A DNA stretch of 64,000 nucleotides from JAEMQF01 sp963850525. Lineage in GTDB: Bacteria > Pseudomonadota > Gammaproteobacteria > Burkholderiales > Burkholderiaceae_C. The DNA is taken from positions 860,041-924,040 of the forward strand of contig CAWKLQ010000001.1 of NCBI GenBank assembly GCA_963850525.1, written 5' to 3'. Below are positions 1-9,169 of this stretch, piece by piece. Numbering within the stretch: position 1 is the first letter of the stretch; every line of letters starts with the position of its first letter. A program made the translations under genes and the position numbers. The notes beneath the pieces are model-generated. The model searched no databases. It saw nothing but the letters and a program-made list of their open reading frames with translations, and was not told the DNA's origin.

Positions 1-730
1 CCGCTTCTGGCAGCAGCCGTACCGGCCGGCACGCCTGAAGCGCTGGGGCACCGAGCTGCACGACCGCTTCATGCTGCCGCACTTTCTGTGGCAAGACCTC
101 TGCGACGTGACGCAAGAGCTGGCGCAGTTCGGCTACCCCACCCAAGCCGACTGGTTCGCGCCGCACCTCGAATTCCGCTTTCCGCTGCTGGGTGAGTTCA
201 ATGCGCGCGGCGTCGAGGTCGAACTGCGCACCGCCCTGGAGCCCTGGCACGTGTTGGGTGAAGAAGGCGCTGCGGGCGGCACGGCGCGCTTTGTCGATTC
301 CTCCGTCGAGCGCGTGCAGGTCAAGGTCACCGGTTTGATCGACGAACGCCACACGCTCACCTGCAACGGCAGGCGCGTGCCGCTGCAATCGACCGGACGT
401 GTCGGCGAATATGTGGGCGCGGTGCGCTATCGCGCCTGGAACCCACCGTCCGCCCTGCACCCGACCATTCCTGTACAAGCACCCCTCGTGTTCGACCTGC
501 TCGACACCTGGATGAGCCGCTCAATGGGCGGCTGCCAGTACCACGTTGCGCACCCCGGAGGGCTGAGCCACGAGGCATTCCCGGTGAACGCTGCCGAGGC
601 CGAAACGCGGCGCCTGGCGCGCTTCTTTCGCATCGGCCACACGCCCGGCACGATGCAGGTGCCGGCAGAAGAGCGCAACCCGAACTTCCCGTTCACGCTT
701 GACCTGCGCCGCGCGCCTGGCGCTTCATGA
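1..730 (+). CDS. DUF2126 family protein, C-terminal part (cut by window edge)
   Basis: The reading frame is already open at base 2 and runs to TGA at 730, so only the C-terminal ~242 residues are present. The stretch RFWQQPYRPARLKRWGTELH followed by DRFMLPHFLWQD is typical of the C-terminal domain of DUF2126 proteins, which are usually encoded beside transglutaminase-like and ATP-grasp/alpha-E genes. Those two partners follow here in the same direction. The biochemical role of the family is not established; genomic context suggests peptide or peptidoglycan-like ligation and processing. Confidence 0.85.
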   Translation, partial: RFWQQPYRPARLKRWGTELHDRFMLPHFLWQDLCDVTQELAQFGYPTQADWFAPHLEFRFPLLGEFNARGVEVELRTALEPWHVLGEEGAAGGTARFVDSSVERVQVKVTGLIDERHTLTCNGRRVPLQSTGRVGEYVGAVRYRAWNPPSALHPTIPVQAPLVFDLLDTWMSRSMGGCQYHVAHPGGLSHEAFPVNAAEAETRRLARFFRIGHTPGTMQVPAEERNPNFPFTLDLRRAPGAS

Positions 731-848
731 TTCCAGGCGCGAGCTTCGGCGCGCATTCGCTTCTCGGCGCCCGCTGGCGCCCGGGCCTGCCGCCTGCCGT
801 GCATTGCCGGCCTGCTAGGCTTGCGGCCGTGACCCGCCTTTGCCTGCC

Positions 849-3362
849 ATGCCCCTGCTGAAAAAGTTGCTCTCGGGATACGCTGCCCTCGCCGGCCGCT
901 ACGACGAGCTGCTCGCGGCGCCCGGCCAGCCACGCCCCCACTGGGACGCCTTCATCCGCGCGATGGCGCAGCGCAACGTTCCCGAAATCGGCGACACGCT
1001 GGCCATGATGGAGCGCGAGATCCGCGACCATGGCATCACCTACAACGTCTACGCCGATCCGAAAGGCAGCGACCGGCTCTGGGAGGTGGATCCGCTGCCG
1101 CTGCTGCTGTCGCAAACCGAATGGCAAGCCATCGAAGCCGGCGTCGCGCAGCGCGCCGAGCTGCTGAACCAGGTGCTCGCCGATGTCTACGGCAAGCAGG
1201 AGCTGCTGCGCTCGGGCGACGTGCCGCCGGCGGTGATCTTCGGCCACAGCGGCTTCCTGCACGCCGCGCAAGGCATACGGCCGAGCGGCGGCGTGCACCT
1301 GTTCCACTACGCCGCGGACCTGGCGCGCGCTCCCGACGGCAGTTGGTGGGTCGTCAGCGACCGCACCCAAGCCCCATCCGGCGCCGGTTATGCGCTGGAA
1401 AACCGCCTCGTCGTTTCGCGCGTCTTCCCGCAACTGTTCAGCGAATTGAACGTGCAGCACCTGGCCGGATTCTTCGCCGCGCTGCGCGACTCGATCCTGC
1501 GCCTCGCGCCACGCGGCGACGGCACGCCGCTCGTCGTGTTGCTGACGCCCGGGCCCTACAACGAAACCTATTTCGAGCACACCCTGCTCGCGCGCTACCT
1601 CGGTTTCACGCTCGTCGAGGGGCATGACCTGACGGTGCGCGACGGCCGCGTCTGGATGAAAACCGTCGACGGCCTGAAGCGCGTGCACGCGATCCTGCGG
1701 CGCCAGGACGACGACTATTGCGACCCGCTCGAGCTGCGCTCCGACTCGGCCCTGGGCATCCCCGGCCTGACCGATTGCGCGCGGCGCGGCACCGTGTTCC
1801 TCGCCAACGCGCTCGGCGCCGGCGTGCTGGAATCGGGCGCGCTGCTCGGCTACCTGCCGGGCTTGAGCGAAAAACTGCTCGGCCAGGAGCTGCTGCTGCC
1901 GTCGGTGGCGACCTGGTGGCTCGGCGAAGCCGCGGCGCTGGAAGACGCGTGGGAGCAGATCGACCACATTCTGATCAAGCCGCTCGAGCGTTCGCCGCAG
2001 GAGCCCGCCGTGTTCGGGCACATGCTGAGTCCCGCGCAGAAAGAGGCACTGCGCGAACGCGTCGCCAAACGCCCGCAGCGCTACGTCGCGCAAGAGGCGG
2101 TGCACGTCTCGCAAGCGCCGGTGCTCGAAGGCGAGGCGCAGCCGCGTCTGGTGTCGCGCACCGTCGGCTTGCGCGTGTTCGCGGTCGCCACCGCGCGCGG
2201 CTACCAGGTCATGCCCGGCGGGCTGACGCGCGTCGCTGCGGAAGGCAACTCGTACTCGATCACGATGCAGCGCGGTGGCCGCTCCAAGGACACCTGGGTG
2301 CTCTCCGACGCACCGGTGAACGACTCGCTTTCGCTGCTCGGCAGGACGATCACGCCCGACGATCTGGGCAAGGCGCGCGCGAACCTGCCGTCGCGCATTG
2401 CCGAGAACCTGTTCTGGTTCGGCCGCTATGGCGAACGCGTCGACGCCAGCGCGCGGCTGCTGCGCGTCGCGATTTCGCGCTCGCTGGGCCGCGACGACGC
2501 GCCCGGCGGCTTCGAGTCCGGCGCCGCGCTGCCGGTGCTGCAACTCGCCGGCCTGCAAGGTTTGCTCTGCGACCCCGATCCGCCCACAGCCGGCGCGGCG
2601 CCAGCGCTTTCCCCGCCCACGCTGGCGGAGGTGCTGCGCTACACCACTCACCCCTCGGGGACGCTGGGGTCCCAGGTGCAGCAGCTGGCGCGCATCGCCT
2701 TCGCGCTGCGCGACCGCTTGTCGCTCGACCACTGGCGCACGTTGAACCGCCTGCAAGCCGATGCGCTGTTCGCCGGCGCCGATGGCCCCGCGCCTCAACC
2801 GGGCGCGGTGCTCGCCGGGCTGGACCGGATCGTGATCGCGACGACCACGCTGTCGGGCTTTGTGCTCGACGGCATGACGCGCGGCGTGGGCTGGCGCTTT
2901 CTGTCGCTCGGCAGGCGTATCGAGCGCCTGTCGCACCTGTGCACCGCCCTGCTCGTCGCCACCGACGCCGGCCGTGCGCACGGCCTGGACTGGCTGCTCG
3001 AACTCGCCGACTCGACGCTCACCTACCGCTCGCGCTACATCGCCGCGCCCGAGTGGCTGGCGGTGCTCGACCTGCTGGTGCGCGACGCCACGAATCCGCG
3101 CTCGGTGGCGTTCCAGGTGAAGGGTCTCAGCGAATACGTCGCCAAGCTCGAAGCGAGCAACGGCCGCTTCGCAAGCGACATCCTGGCGCCGGTACAGGCG
3201 GGCCTCGCCGCTTTGAGCCCGGCGGACCTGAGCCCGGACAGCGCAGCGCTGGCGAGTCTGATCGAACAGGCGCGGCACGCCGGACGCCTGGTGTCCGAGG
3301 AACTGGCACTGCACTTCTTTTCGCACACGCCGTCGCGCAGCGTGCTGTCGCTGGTGGCATGA
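849..3362 (+). CDS. Circularly permuted ATP-grasp / alpha-E fusion protein
   Basis: About 837 residues. The N-terminal ~480 residues resemble the circularly permuted ATP-grasp family (YNVYADPKGSDRLWEVDPLP near the start, TPGPYNETYFEHT in the middle). The C-terminal ~310 residues look like an alpha-E (DUF403) domain, beginning with SRIAENLFWFGRYGERVDA. Many genomes encode these as two genes; here they are fused. I chose ATG 849; an in-frame TTG at 840 is possible. The gene sits between the DUF2126 gene and the transglutaminase and overlaps the latter by 4 bp, so the three form one operon. Ligase function is inferred from the fold only. Confidence 0.85.
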   Translation: MPLLKKLLSGYAALAGRYDELLAAPGQPRPHWDAFIRAMAQRNVPEIGDTLAMMEREIRDHGITYNVYADPKGSDRLWEVDPLPLLLSQTEWQAIEAGVAQRAELLNQVLADVYGKQELLRSGDVPPAVIFGHSGFLHAAQGIRPSGGVHLFHYAADLARAPDGSWWVVSDRTQAPSGAGYALENRLVVSRVFPQLFSELNVQHLAGFFAALRDSILRLAPRGDGTPLVVLLTPGPYNETYFEHTLLARYLGFTLVEGHDLTVRDGRVWMKTVDGLKRVHAILRRQDDDYCDPLELRSDSALGIPGLTDCARRGTVFLANALGAGVLESGALLGYLPGLSEKLLGQELLLPSVATWWLGEAAALEDAWEQIDHILIKPLERSPQEPAVFGHMLSPAQKEALRERVAKRPQRYVAQEAVHVSQAPVLEGEAQPRLVSRTVGLRVFAVATARGYQVMPGGLTRVAAEGNSYSITMQRGGRSKDTWVLSDAPVNDSLSLLGRTITPDDLGKARANLPSRIAENLFWFGRYGERVDASARLLRVAISRSLGRDDAPGGFESGAALPVLQLAGLQGLLCDPDPPTAGAAPALSPPTLAEVLRYTTHPSGTLGSQVQQLARIAFALRDRLSLDHWRTLNRLQADALFAGADGPAPQPGAVLAGLDRIVIATTTLSGFVLDGMTRGVGWRFLSLGRRIERLSHLCTALLVATDAGRAHGLDWLLELADSTLTYRSRYIAAPEWLAVLDLLVRDATNPRSVAFQVKGLSEYVAKLEASNGRFASDILAPVQAGLAALSPADLSPDSAALASLIEQARHAGRLVSEELALHFFSHTPSRSVLSLVA

Positions 3363-4270
3363 GTCCGGACATGCTTCAGGCTACCGCCGTGCCGACGGCG
3401 CACTACCACGTCGAACACGAGACAGACTACGACTACGCCGCGCCCGTCGCGCAGTCCTGGCAACTCGCGCGCCTGACGCCGCGCACCCTGGCGTGGCAGA
3501 AGCTCATCGCTCACGCGTTGCAGATCGAGCCGCCGGTGGACGAACGCCACGAGACCCCCGACGCCTTCGGCAACACCAACGTGCACTTCGCGCTGCACCA
3601 CGCACACCGCATGCTGAAAGTGCGCATGACGTGCAACGTCGAGGTCGAGGCGCGCGCTGCCGTTCCCGGCGCGCTCGGCCGCAACTGGGAAGCGGTGCGC
3701 GACGCCGTGCTCGCCGACGCCGCGCACGAGCACCTGGACGCCGCGCGCATGTGCGAGCCGACGCGCCTGCTGCCCCTGTCCGCCGCGGCGCGCGCCTACG
3801 CCGAGCAGCACTTGACGCCGGGGCGCGACTGGCTGCACGGCGTGCTCGCGCTGATGCACGCGATCCACGCCGACTTCGAGTTCAAGCCGGGCGCGACGAC
3901 CGTCAGCACCTCGGTCGACGAAGTCCTGGCGCAGCGCAGCGGCGTGTGCCAGGACTTCGCGCATCTGATGCTCGCGGCGCTGCGCGGAGTCGGCTTGCCG
4001 GCGCGCTATGTCTCGGGTTACCTGCTGACCGATCCACCGCCGGGACAGCCGCGCCTGGCCGGCGTGGACGCGACACACGCCTGGGTCGCTGCGTATGCGC
4101 CGGGTGTGGGCTGGGTTGAATTCGATCCCACCAACAACCAGCTCGCCGACCTGCGCTACATCATCCTCGCCTGGGGTTGTGACTTCGGCGATGTGGTGCC
4201 GTTGCGCGGCGTGATCCTCGGTGGCGGCGAGCAGCAGATGGAAGTGCGCGTCAGCGTGACGCCGGTGTAG
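3359..4270 (+). CDS. Transglutaminase-like cysteine peptidase family protein
   Basis: 303 residues. It has an N-terminal bacterial transglutaminase-like domain (YHVEHETDYDYAAPVAQSWQ) and a core with catalytic Cys in RSGVCQDFAHLM, His in DATHAWVAAY and Asp in WVEFDPTNN, which is the Cys-His-Asp triad of the superfamily. The ATG overlaps the stop of the upstream ATP-grasp/alpha-E gene (ATGA), indicating translational coupling. It is probably a peptidase or amidase acting with the two upstream proteins. The substrate is unknown. Confidence 0.87.
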   Translation: MSPDMLQATAVPTAHYHVEHETDYDYAAPVAQSWQLARLTPRTLAWQKLIAHALQIEPPVDERHETPDAFGNTNVHFALHHAHRMLKVRMTCNVEVEARAAVPGALGRNWEAVRDAVLADAAHEHLDAARMCEPTRLLPLSAAARAYAEQHLTPGRDWLHGVLALMHAIHADFEFKPGATTVSTSVDEVLAQRSGVCQDFAHLMLAALRGVGLPARYVSGYLLTDPPPGQPRLAGVDATHAWVAAYAPGVGWVEFDPTNNQLADLRYIILAWGCDFGDVVPLRGVILGGGEQQMEVRVSVTPV

Positions 4271-4297
4271 CCGCGCATTTGCCGCGCGCAAAGAAAA

Positions 4298-4325
4298 GGG
4301 CGCCTCGCGGCGCCCCGTTCTTCAC
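4298..4325. terminator. Rho-independent terminator between convergent genes
   Basis: GGGCGCC-TCGC-GGCGCCC hairpin preceded by AAAGAAAA and followed by GTTCTT. It lies between the convergent transglutaminase and substrate-binding-protein genes and could serve both directions. Confidence 0.6.
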
Positions 4326-4365
4326 TGAGGCGGTCACCGAATCGGCGACCCTGTCGTTGAACCGA

Positions 4366-5511
4366 TCAGCGCACGACCGCGATTTGCTCGCGCTTTTCGG
4401 CCTTGTACGTGTACAGCGTCAGCGCGCCGTTCTTCACGTCGCCCTTGGCGTCGAACGAGATCGTTCCGGTCACGCCCTTGAAGCCTTCGGTCTTGGCCAG
4501 CACCGGCAGGTACTTCGCAGGCTCGGCGGAACCGGCCTTGACCATCGCGGCAATCATCACGTTGACCGCGTCGTACACGTACGGTGCATAGACTTGCACG
4601 TCGGCGTTGTACTTGGCCTTGAAACGCTTGTAGAAGTCGTCCATGCCGGCCTTGCCCGAGCCTTCGACGCCACCTGCTTCGGCGCACACCACTTGTCCGT
4701 CGGCCATCGAACCGGCAGCCAGCTTGGGCAGCTCGCCCGAGCAGATACCGTCGCCGCCCATGAACTTGGCGGTGATGCCGAGTTGCTTCATCTGGCGCAG
4801 CATCGGGCCGGCCACGGCGTCCATGCCGCCGAAGAACACCACGTCGGGCTTCTTCGATTTGATCTGGGTCAGGATGGCCGTGAAGTCGGTTGCCTTGTCG
4901 GTCGTGAACTGGGTGTCGGCGATCGCGCCGCCCGAAGCCTTGACGGCCTTGGCGAACTCTTCGGCAACGCCCTGGCCGTAGGCCGTGCGGTCGTCGACCA
5001 CGGCAATTGACTTGCCCTTCAGTTCCTTCACGGCGTAGCGGCCGAGCGTGCCGCCCAGGTGCACGTCGTCAGCGACGACGCGGAACGTCGTCTTGTAGCC
5101 GTTGCGCGTGAACTTGGGGTTCGTGGCGGAGGGCGAAATCTGCGGAATGCCGGCGTCGCTGTAAATCTTGGAAGCCGGAATCGAGGTGCCCGAGTTCAGG
5201 TGGCCGATCACGCCGTTGACCTTGGAGTCGACCAGCTTTTGTGCCACCGCCGTGCCTTGCTTCGGGTCGGCGGCGTCGTCTTCAGCAAGCAGTTCGAACT
5301 TGACCTTCTTGCCGCCGATCGTCGTGCCCTTCGCGTTGGCTTCTTCGATCGCCATGCGCGCGCCGTTTTCATTGTCCTTGCCCAGGTGGGCGATGCCGCC
5401 GCTGGTGGGGCCGACGTGGCCGATCTTGACGACCATGTCTTGCGCCGAGGCGCTGCCCACGGCAAACAGCACGGCTGCGGCCGCAACGATCGCGTTGAAT
5501 TTCACTTGCAT
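4366..5511 (-). CDS. Branched-chain amino acid ABC transporter substrate-binding protein
   Basis: 381 residues with a signal peptide (hydrophobic AIVAAAAVLFAVGSASA, cleavage after ASAQ). The mature start VVKIGHVGPTSGGIAHLGKD is typical of LivJ/LivK-like periplasmic binding proteins (type 1 periplasmic fold), and the length is normal. An AGGAG-like ribosome site precedes the ATG on the minus strand. No permease or ATPase genes are adjacent, so it is a stand-alone binding protein working with a transporter encoded elsewhere. Amino acid specificity (Leu/Ile/Val or another) cannot be read. Confidence 0.87.
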   Translation of the reverse strand: MQVKFNAIVAAAAVLFAVGSASAQDMVVKIGHVGPTSGGIAHLGKDNENGARMAIEEANAKGTTIGGKKVKFELLAEDDAADPKQGTAVAQKLVDSKVNGVIGHLNSGTSIPASKIYSDAGIPQISPSATNPKFTRNGYKTTFRVVADDVHLGGTLGRYAVKELKGKSIAVVDDRTAYGQGVAEEFAKAVKASGGAIADTQFTTDKATDFTAILTQIKSKKPDVVFFGGMDAVAGPMLRQMKQLGITAKFMGGDGICSGELPKLAAGSMADGQVVCAEAGGVEGSGKAGMDDFYKRFKAKYNADVQVYAPYVYDAVNVMIAAMVKAGSAEPAKYLPVLAKTEGFKGVTGTISFDAKGDVKNGALTLYTYKAEKREQIAVVR

Positions 5512-5648
5512 TCAGTTTCTCCTGTTGGAACCCAGCGTTGTGAGCCGGGTAGTTGGGTCTGGAAAGGCCGAGACGATACCGCAAAAATCGCCGCGACTCC
5601 ATTGGGACTTTCTCATCCCGACCGGAACACCCGAGCCGCCGCTTGCGT

Positions 5649-6107
5649 TCACCCTGAACGCGGCAGCTCGTCGGTGGGATGACGTGCCAGTTCCTGCGTC
5701 ACCGCCTGCTCGATGATTTGCTGCAGCGTCGCGCTCAGGCGCTCGCGGGTTTCGCGGATCGCCGTCTCGGCAGCCTGCTGCAGCAGCGGTGCGAGCACAT
5801 TGCGCAGCTGCGCCTCGAGCACGCCGTCGAGTTCACGCATGACCTCGGCCAGGACGCGCTCGCGGGCAGAGGGCGGATCGCCCGGCGGCGGCGCGTCTTC
5901 GACGCTGGCGAGCAGCGCCGAGATCGACGGAACGCTCGACTTGCCGAACGGCAGCGTGTCGGCGACCACCGCGCCGGCAAATGAACTGAAGTCGATGTCG
6001 GGCAGGCCGCCCGGCACGTCGAGCAGCAGGTCGACACCCGTCGGCGGCGCAATCACCTCGGTGAGGGTGGGCACGCGCCGGCCCGCGGGGTCGCGCCGCC
6101 AGCTCAA
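5649..6107 (-). CDS. Conserved hypothetical protein downstream of holC
   Basis: 152 residues with no domain I recognise. The N-terminal half is Pro/Asp-rich (LTEVIAPPTGVDLLLDVPGG). The C-terminal half is a predicted amphipathic helix or coiled coil (RERVLAEVMRELDGVLEAQL and onwards). Its ATG overlaps the holC stop (ATGA), so it is the last gene of a pepA-holC transcription unit. Codon usage matches the neighbours and supports a real gene. No function is proposed. Confidence 0.65.
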   Translation of the reverse strand: MSWRRDPAGRRVPTLTEVIAPPTGVDLLLDVPGGLPDIDFSSFAGAVVADTLPFGKSSVPSISALLASVEDAPPPGDPPSARERVLAEVMRELDGVLEAQLRNVLAPLLQQAAETAIRETRERLSATLQQIIEQAVTQELARHPTDELPRSG

Positions 6108-6535
6108 TCCGTCACCTCATGGCGCGTGATCGCATAACCGCGGCTCGCATAGTGCTTCCAGCGCTCGCGCGCGTCGGCACGCTCGGCCTCCCCGGTGGTG
6201 ACGACCTCGATGATGCGCTCGAAGCTCTCGAACCCGGCGGGAATCTGCGGACCCAGATTGAGCAGCACGTCCCGGTCCGGCGCGTCGGCGGCGCGCTCGA
6301 GCAGCCAGATCGGCGTCGCGCGCAGGCGCGGCGCAGGCGCGGCGCCTGCGCCTAAGCGCACGTGCGGGCAGAACTCGAGGGGGTCGAAGGTCCAGAGCGC
6401 CCGGTCCAGGTCGGCGAGCAGCGGCGTCGGCGCGACGACGGCGACCTTCGCGCCCTTGCGCGTCGCCTTGCGCAACAGGCGGCACGCGTAGTGCAGGCTG
6501 TCGGCCACGTTGAAATGGAAACTTACCTCGGTCAT
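6104..6535 (-). CDS. holC: DNA polymerase III subunit chi
   Basis: 143 residues starting MTEVSFHFNVADSLHYACRL. It carries the chi-subunit pattern of a Rossmann-like protein that binds psi and SSB (CRLLRKATRKGAKVAVVAP, LWTFDPLEFCPHV, LLNLGPQIPAGFESFERIIE). It lies 29 bp downstream of pepA in the same direction, an arrangement seen in many proteobacteria. The start is the ATG at 6535; a longer open frame upstream overlaps pepA and is not coding. Confidence 0.88.
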   Translation of the reverse strand: MTEVSFHFNVADSLHYACRLLRKATRKGAKVAVVAPTPLLADLDRALWTFDPLEFCPHVRLGAGAAPAPRLRATPIWLLERAADAPDRDVLLNLGPQIPAGFESFERIIEVVTTGEAERADARERWKHYASRGYAITRHEVTD

Positions 6536-6564
6536 GCGCTGGAGCCGGAGCGGCAACCCGGCGA

Positions 6565-8040
6565 TCAGCCCGCGCGCCCGAGCACGAAATGCGTGAGCAA
6601 GGGCACCGGGCGGCCCGTCGAGCCTTTCGCCGCGCCGGATTTCCACGCAGTGCCGGCGATGTCCAGGTGCGCCCAGGGGTACTTCTTGGTGAAGCGGCGC
6701 AGAAACATCGCCGCCGTGATCGCCCCACCGGCGCGCCCGCCGCCGATGTTGCCCATGTCGGCGAAGTTGCTCTTCAGCGCCTCGTCGTACTCCTCGTCCA
6801 GCGGCATGCGCCAGCACGGGTCGAGCGCTGCTCGGCTCGCATCGAGCATCTGCGCGGCCACTGCATCGTCGGCAGTGAACAGGCCCGAATGATGATGGCC
6901 GAGTGCCACCACGCAGGCGCCGGTGAGTGTGGCAATGTCCACCACCACGGCGGGCTTGAAGCGCTCGGCGTAGGTGAGTGCGTCGCAAAGGATGAGCCGG
7001 CCTTCGGCGTCGGTGTTGAGGATCTCGATCGTCTGGCCCGACAGGCTCGTCACCACGTCGCCCGGCTTGACGGCCGCTCCTCCCGGCATGTTCTCGCAAG
7101 TCGGGATGATGCACACCAGGTTGAGCTTGGGCTTGAGCTCAGCGACGGCGCGCAGCGTGCCGAGCACACTCGCCGCGCCGCCCATGTCGAATTTCATCTC
7201 GTCCATTTCGGCCGAAGGCTTGATCGAAATGCCGCCCGTATCGAAGGTGATGCCTTTGCCCACCAGCACGACCGGCGCCACTTTGGGCCCAGCGCCGTCG
7301 TAGTGCGCGACGATGAAGCGCAGCGGTTCGCGCGAGCCTTGCGCGACGGCGAGGAAGGAACCCATGCCGAGTTTTTCCACCGCCTTGCGGTCCAGCACGT
7401 CGACCTTGCAGCCGTACTCCTTGCCGAGCTGTTTCGCCTGCTCGGCAAGATAGGTCGGTGTGCAATGGTTGGCCGGGCGGTTCGCGCATTCGCGCGCGAG
7501 CAGCACGCCGTTGGCGATCGCCTGGCCGCGTTTCAAACCTTCAACGACGGCTTTCGTGTCGGCTTTGCGGCACAGCAGACTCACTTTGGCCAGCTTGCCC
7601 GCCGCCGGCGCGCTCGGCTTGGTGTGGCGGTAGACGTAGGTCGCGTCGTGAACCGCGGTGGCGAGCGCCTCGGCATGCGCCGCGCCCAGTTCCATGTCGC
7701 CGCCGCAAGCCACGGCAAGGTGCTTCGTGCCGCTGTCTTTCAATGGCGCAAGGCCTTTCAGCACGGCGCCACGAAACTCCTTGGCGCTCAGGGTGGCGCC
7801 GCTCCCGCCCGCGGCGGCGAACACGACCCGCTTCGCTTTCACGCCTTGTGGCGCGTGCACGTAAAGCGCCTTGCCGGCCTTGAGCTCGAAGTCACCGCTG
7901 GCCAGCGCCGCTTTCAGGATCGCCGCGAGCGGCGCCGCAAGCGCCTTGTCCGGCCGGTCGCCGGCGACGATGAGCAGCAGCGCATCGCAAGGCAATGCGG
8001 CGAGTGTGTCGGGGGCGCAAACGTAGTGACGGACGTCCAT
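6565..8040 (-). CDS. pepA: Leucyl aminopeptidase (M17 family)
   Basis: 491 residues. The family signature NTDAEGRL is present, together with the metal-binding/lysine segment LVGKGITFDTGGISIKPSAE and the MKFDMGGAASVLGT motif. It is a cytosolic two-metal exopeptidase that removes N-terminal residues, and PepA homologues can also bind DNA. Its start lies 28 bp from the divergent lptF start, the pepA/lptF arrangement conserved in many beta- and gammaproteobacteria. Confidence 0.95.
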   Translation of the reverse strand: MDVRHYVCAPDTLAALPCDALLLIVAGDRPDKALAAPLAAILKAALASGDFELKAGKALYVHAPQGVKAKRVVFAAAGGSGATLSAKEFRGAVLKGLAPLKDSGTKHLAVACGGDMELGAAHAEALATAVHDATYVYRHTKPSAPAAGKLAKVSLLCRKADTKAVVEGLKRGQAIANGVLLARECANRPANHCTPTYLAEQAKQLGKEYGCKVDVLDRKAVEKLGMGSFLAVAQGSREPLRFIVAHYDGAGPKVAPVVLVGKGITFDTGGISIKPSAEMDEMKFDMGGAASVLGTLRAVAELKPKLNLVCIIPTCENMPGGAAVKPGDVVTSLSGQTIEILNTDAEGRLILCDALTYAERFKPAVVVDIATLTGACVVALGHHHSGLFTADDAVAAQMLDASRAALDPCWRMPLDEEYDEALKSNFADMGNIGGGRAGGAITAAMFLRRFTKKYPWAHLDIAGTAWKSGAAKGSTGRPVPLLTHFVLGRAG

Positions 8041-8068
8041 AATCGCGGATCCTCAGATTAAGGCGGCG

Positions 8069-9169
8069 ATGTTATTCGATTCCACCCTGCGCAAGGACCT
8101 CGCGCGCAGCTTCGGTGCAACGCTCGTCGTGATCCTGACGATCGTGATCACGATGATGCTGATCCGCACGCTGGGCCAGGCCGCGCTCGGGCGGGTGTCG
8201 CCGCAAGACGTGGTGCTGCTGCTCGGCTTTGTTGCGCTGTCGCACCTGCCGACGATGCTCGCGCTGTCGCTGTTCATCTCCGTCGTCGCCACGCTCGGTC
8301 GCATGTACCGCGACAGCGAAATGACGATCTGGTTCGCCAGCGGCGTCTCGCTCGCGCGCTTCGTGCGCCCGGTGCTGCGCATGAGCGTGCCGGTGCTGGT
8401 GGTCGTGGCCCTGCTCGCCCTGTTCGTCTGGCCGTGGGTGAACAAGCGCAGCATCGAGATCCGCGAGCGCTTCGAGCGCCGCTCCGACCTGTCGCGCGTC
8501 GCGCCGGGGCAGTTCCAGACGTCGAGCGACGGCCGGCGCGTCTTCTTCATCGAGCGCGACTCGGCCGACGGGCGCGTCGGGCGCAACGTCTTCATCCTGT
8601 CGACGACGCCGCGCAGCGAGTCGGTGACTTCGGCGCACAGCGGCCGCATCGAGGTCGAAGGCTTCGACCGCTACCTGCTGCTGGACAAGGGCCAAAGCAA
8701 TGAGCAGAACCTGCTGGACGGCAGCAAGACGCTGTCCAGCTTCGATTCGTACCGCGTGCTGGCGGGCGACCGTGTCATCTCGAACCTGGACGACTTGCCC
8801 GCCAAGGCGATGCGCAGCATCGACCTGCTGCGAGCGCCGAACAGCCGCAACCAGGGCGAACTGGTCTGGCGCCTCGGTCTCGTGCTCGGCAGTGCGAACT
8901 TGCTGTTGCTGGGCGTCGGCCTGGCGGCAACGAACCCGCGCCGGCCGAGCAACTGGAACGTGCTGATGGCATTGCTGACCTTCGTCGTCTACTACAACAT
9001 CATCAACCTCACGCAGGCCTGGGTGGCGGGCGCTAAGCTCGGCATGGGCACGGCGCTCAGCCTCACGCACGGCAGCGCATTGGCGATTGCGCTCGGCTTG
9101 TTGTGGTGGCGCGATTCGCGCAACAGCCGCGGCTTCCTGCGCCGCGCGCTGCTGGCCAGAGCACGCTGA
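8069..9169 (+). CDS. lptF: LPS export ABC transporter permease LptF
   Basis: 366 residues. It has three N-terminal membrane segments (LVVILTIVITMMLIRTLG and two more by residue ~130), a periplasmic beta-jellyroll region, and three C-terminal membrane segments, the LptF/LptG topology. With LptG and LptB it extracts lipopolysaccharide from the inner membrane toward LptC. Its stop is followed immediately by the lptG ATG. It is divergent from pepA. Confidence 0.95.
   Translation: MLFDSTLRKDLARSFGATLVVILTIVITMMLIRTLGQAALGRVSPQDVVLLLGFVALSHLPTMLALSLFISVVATLGRMYRDSEMTIWFASGVSLARFVRPVLRMSVPVLVVVALLALFVWPWVNKRSIEIRERFERRSDLSRVAPGQFQTSSDGRRVFFIERDSADGRVGRNVFILSTTPRSESVTSAHSGRIEVEGFDRYLLLDKGQSNEQNLLDGSKTLSSFDSYRVLAGDRVISNLDDLPAKAMRSIDLLRAPNSRNQGELVWRLGLVLGSANLLLLGVGLAATNPRRPSNWNVLMALLTFVVYYNIINLTQAWVAGAKLGMGTALSLTHGSALAIALGLLWWRDSRNSRGFLRRALLARAR

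Noticed and set aside
693..3326. 877-codon open frame on the minus strand opposite the ATP-grasp/alpha-E gene
   Set aside because: It is the antisense shadow of a well-supported gene at high GC; composition is Arg/Gln-rich without domains.
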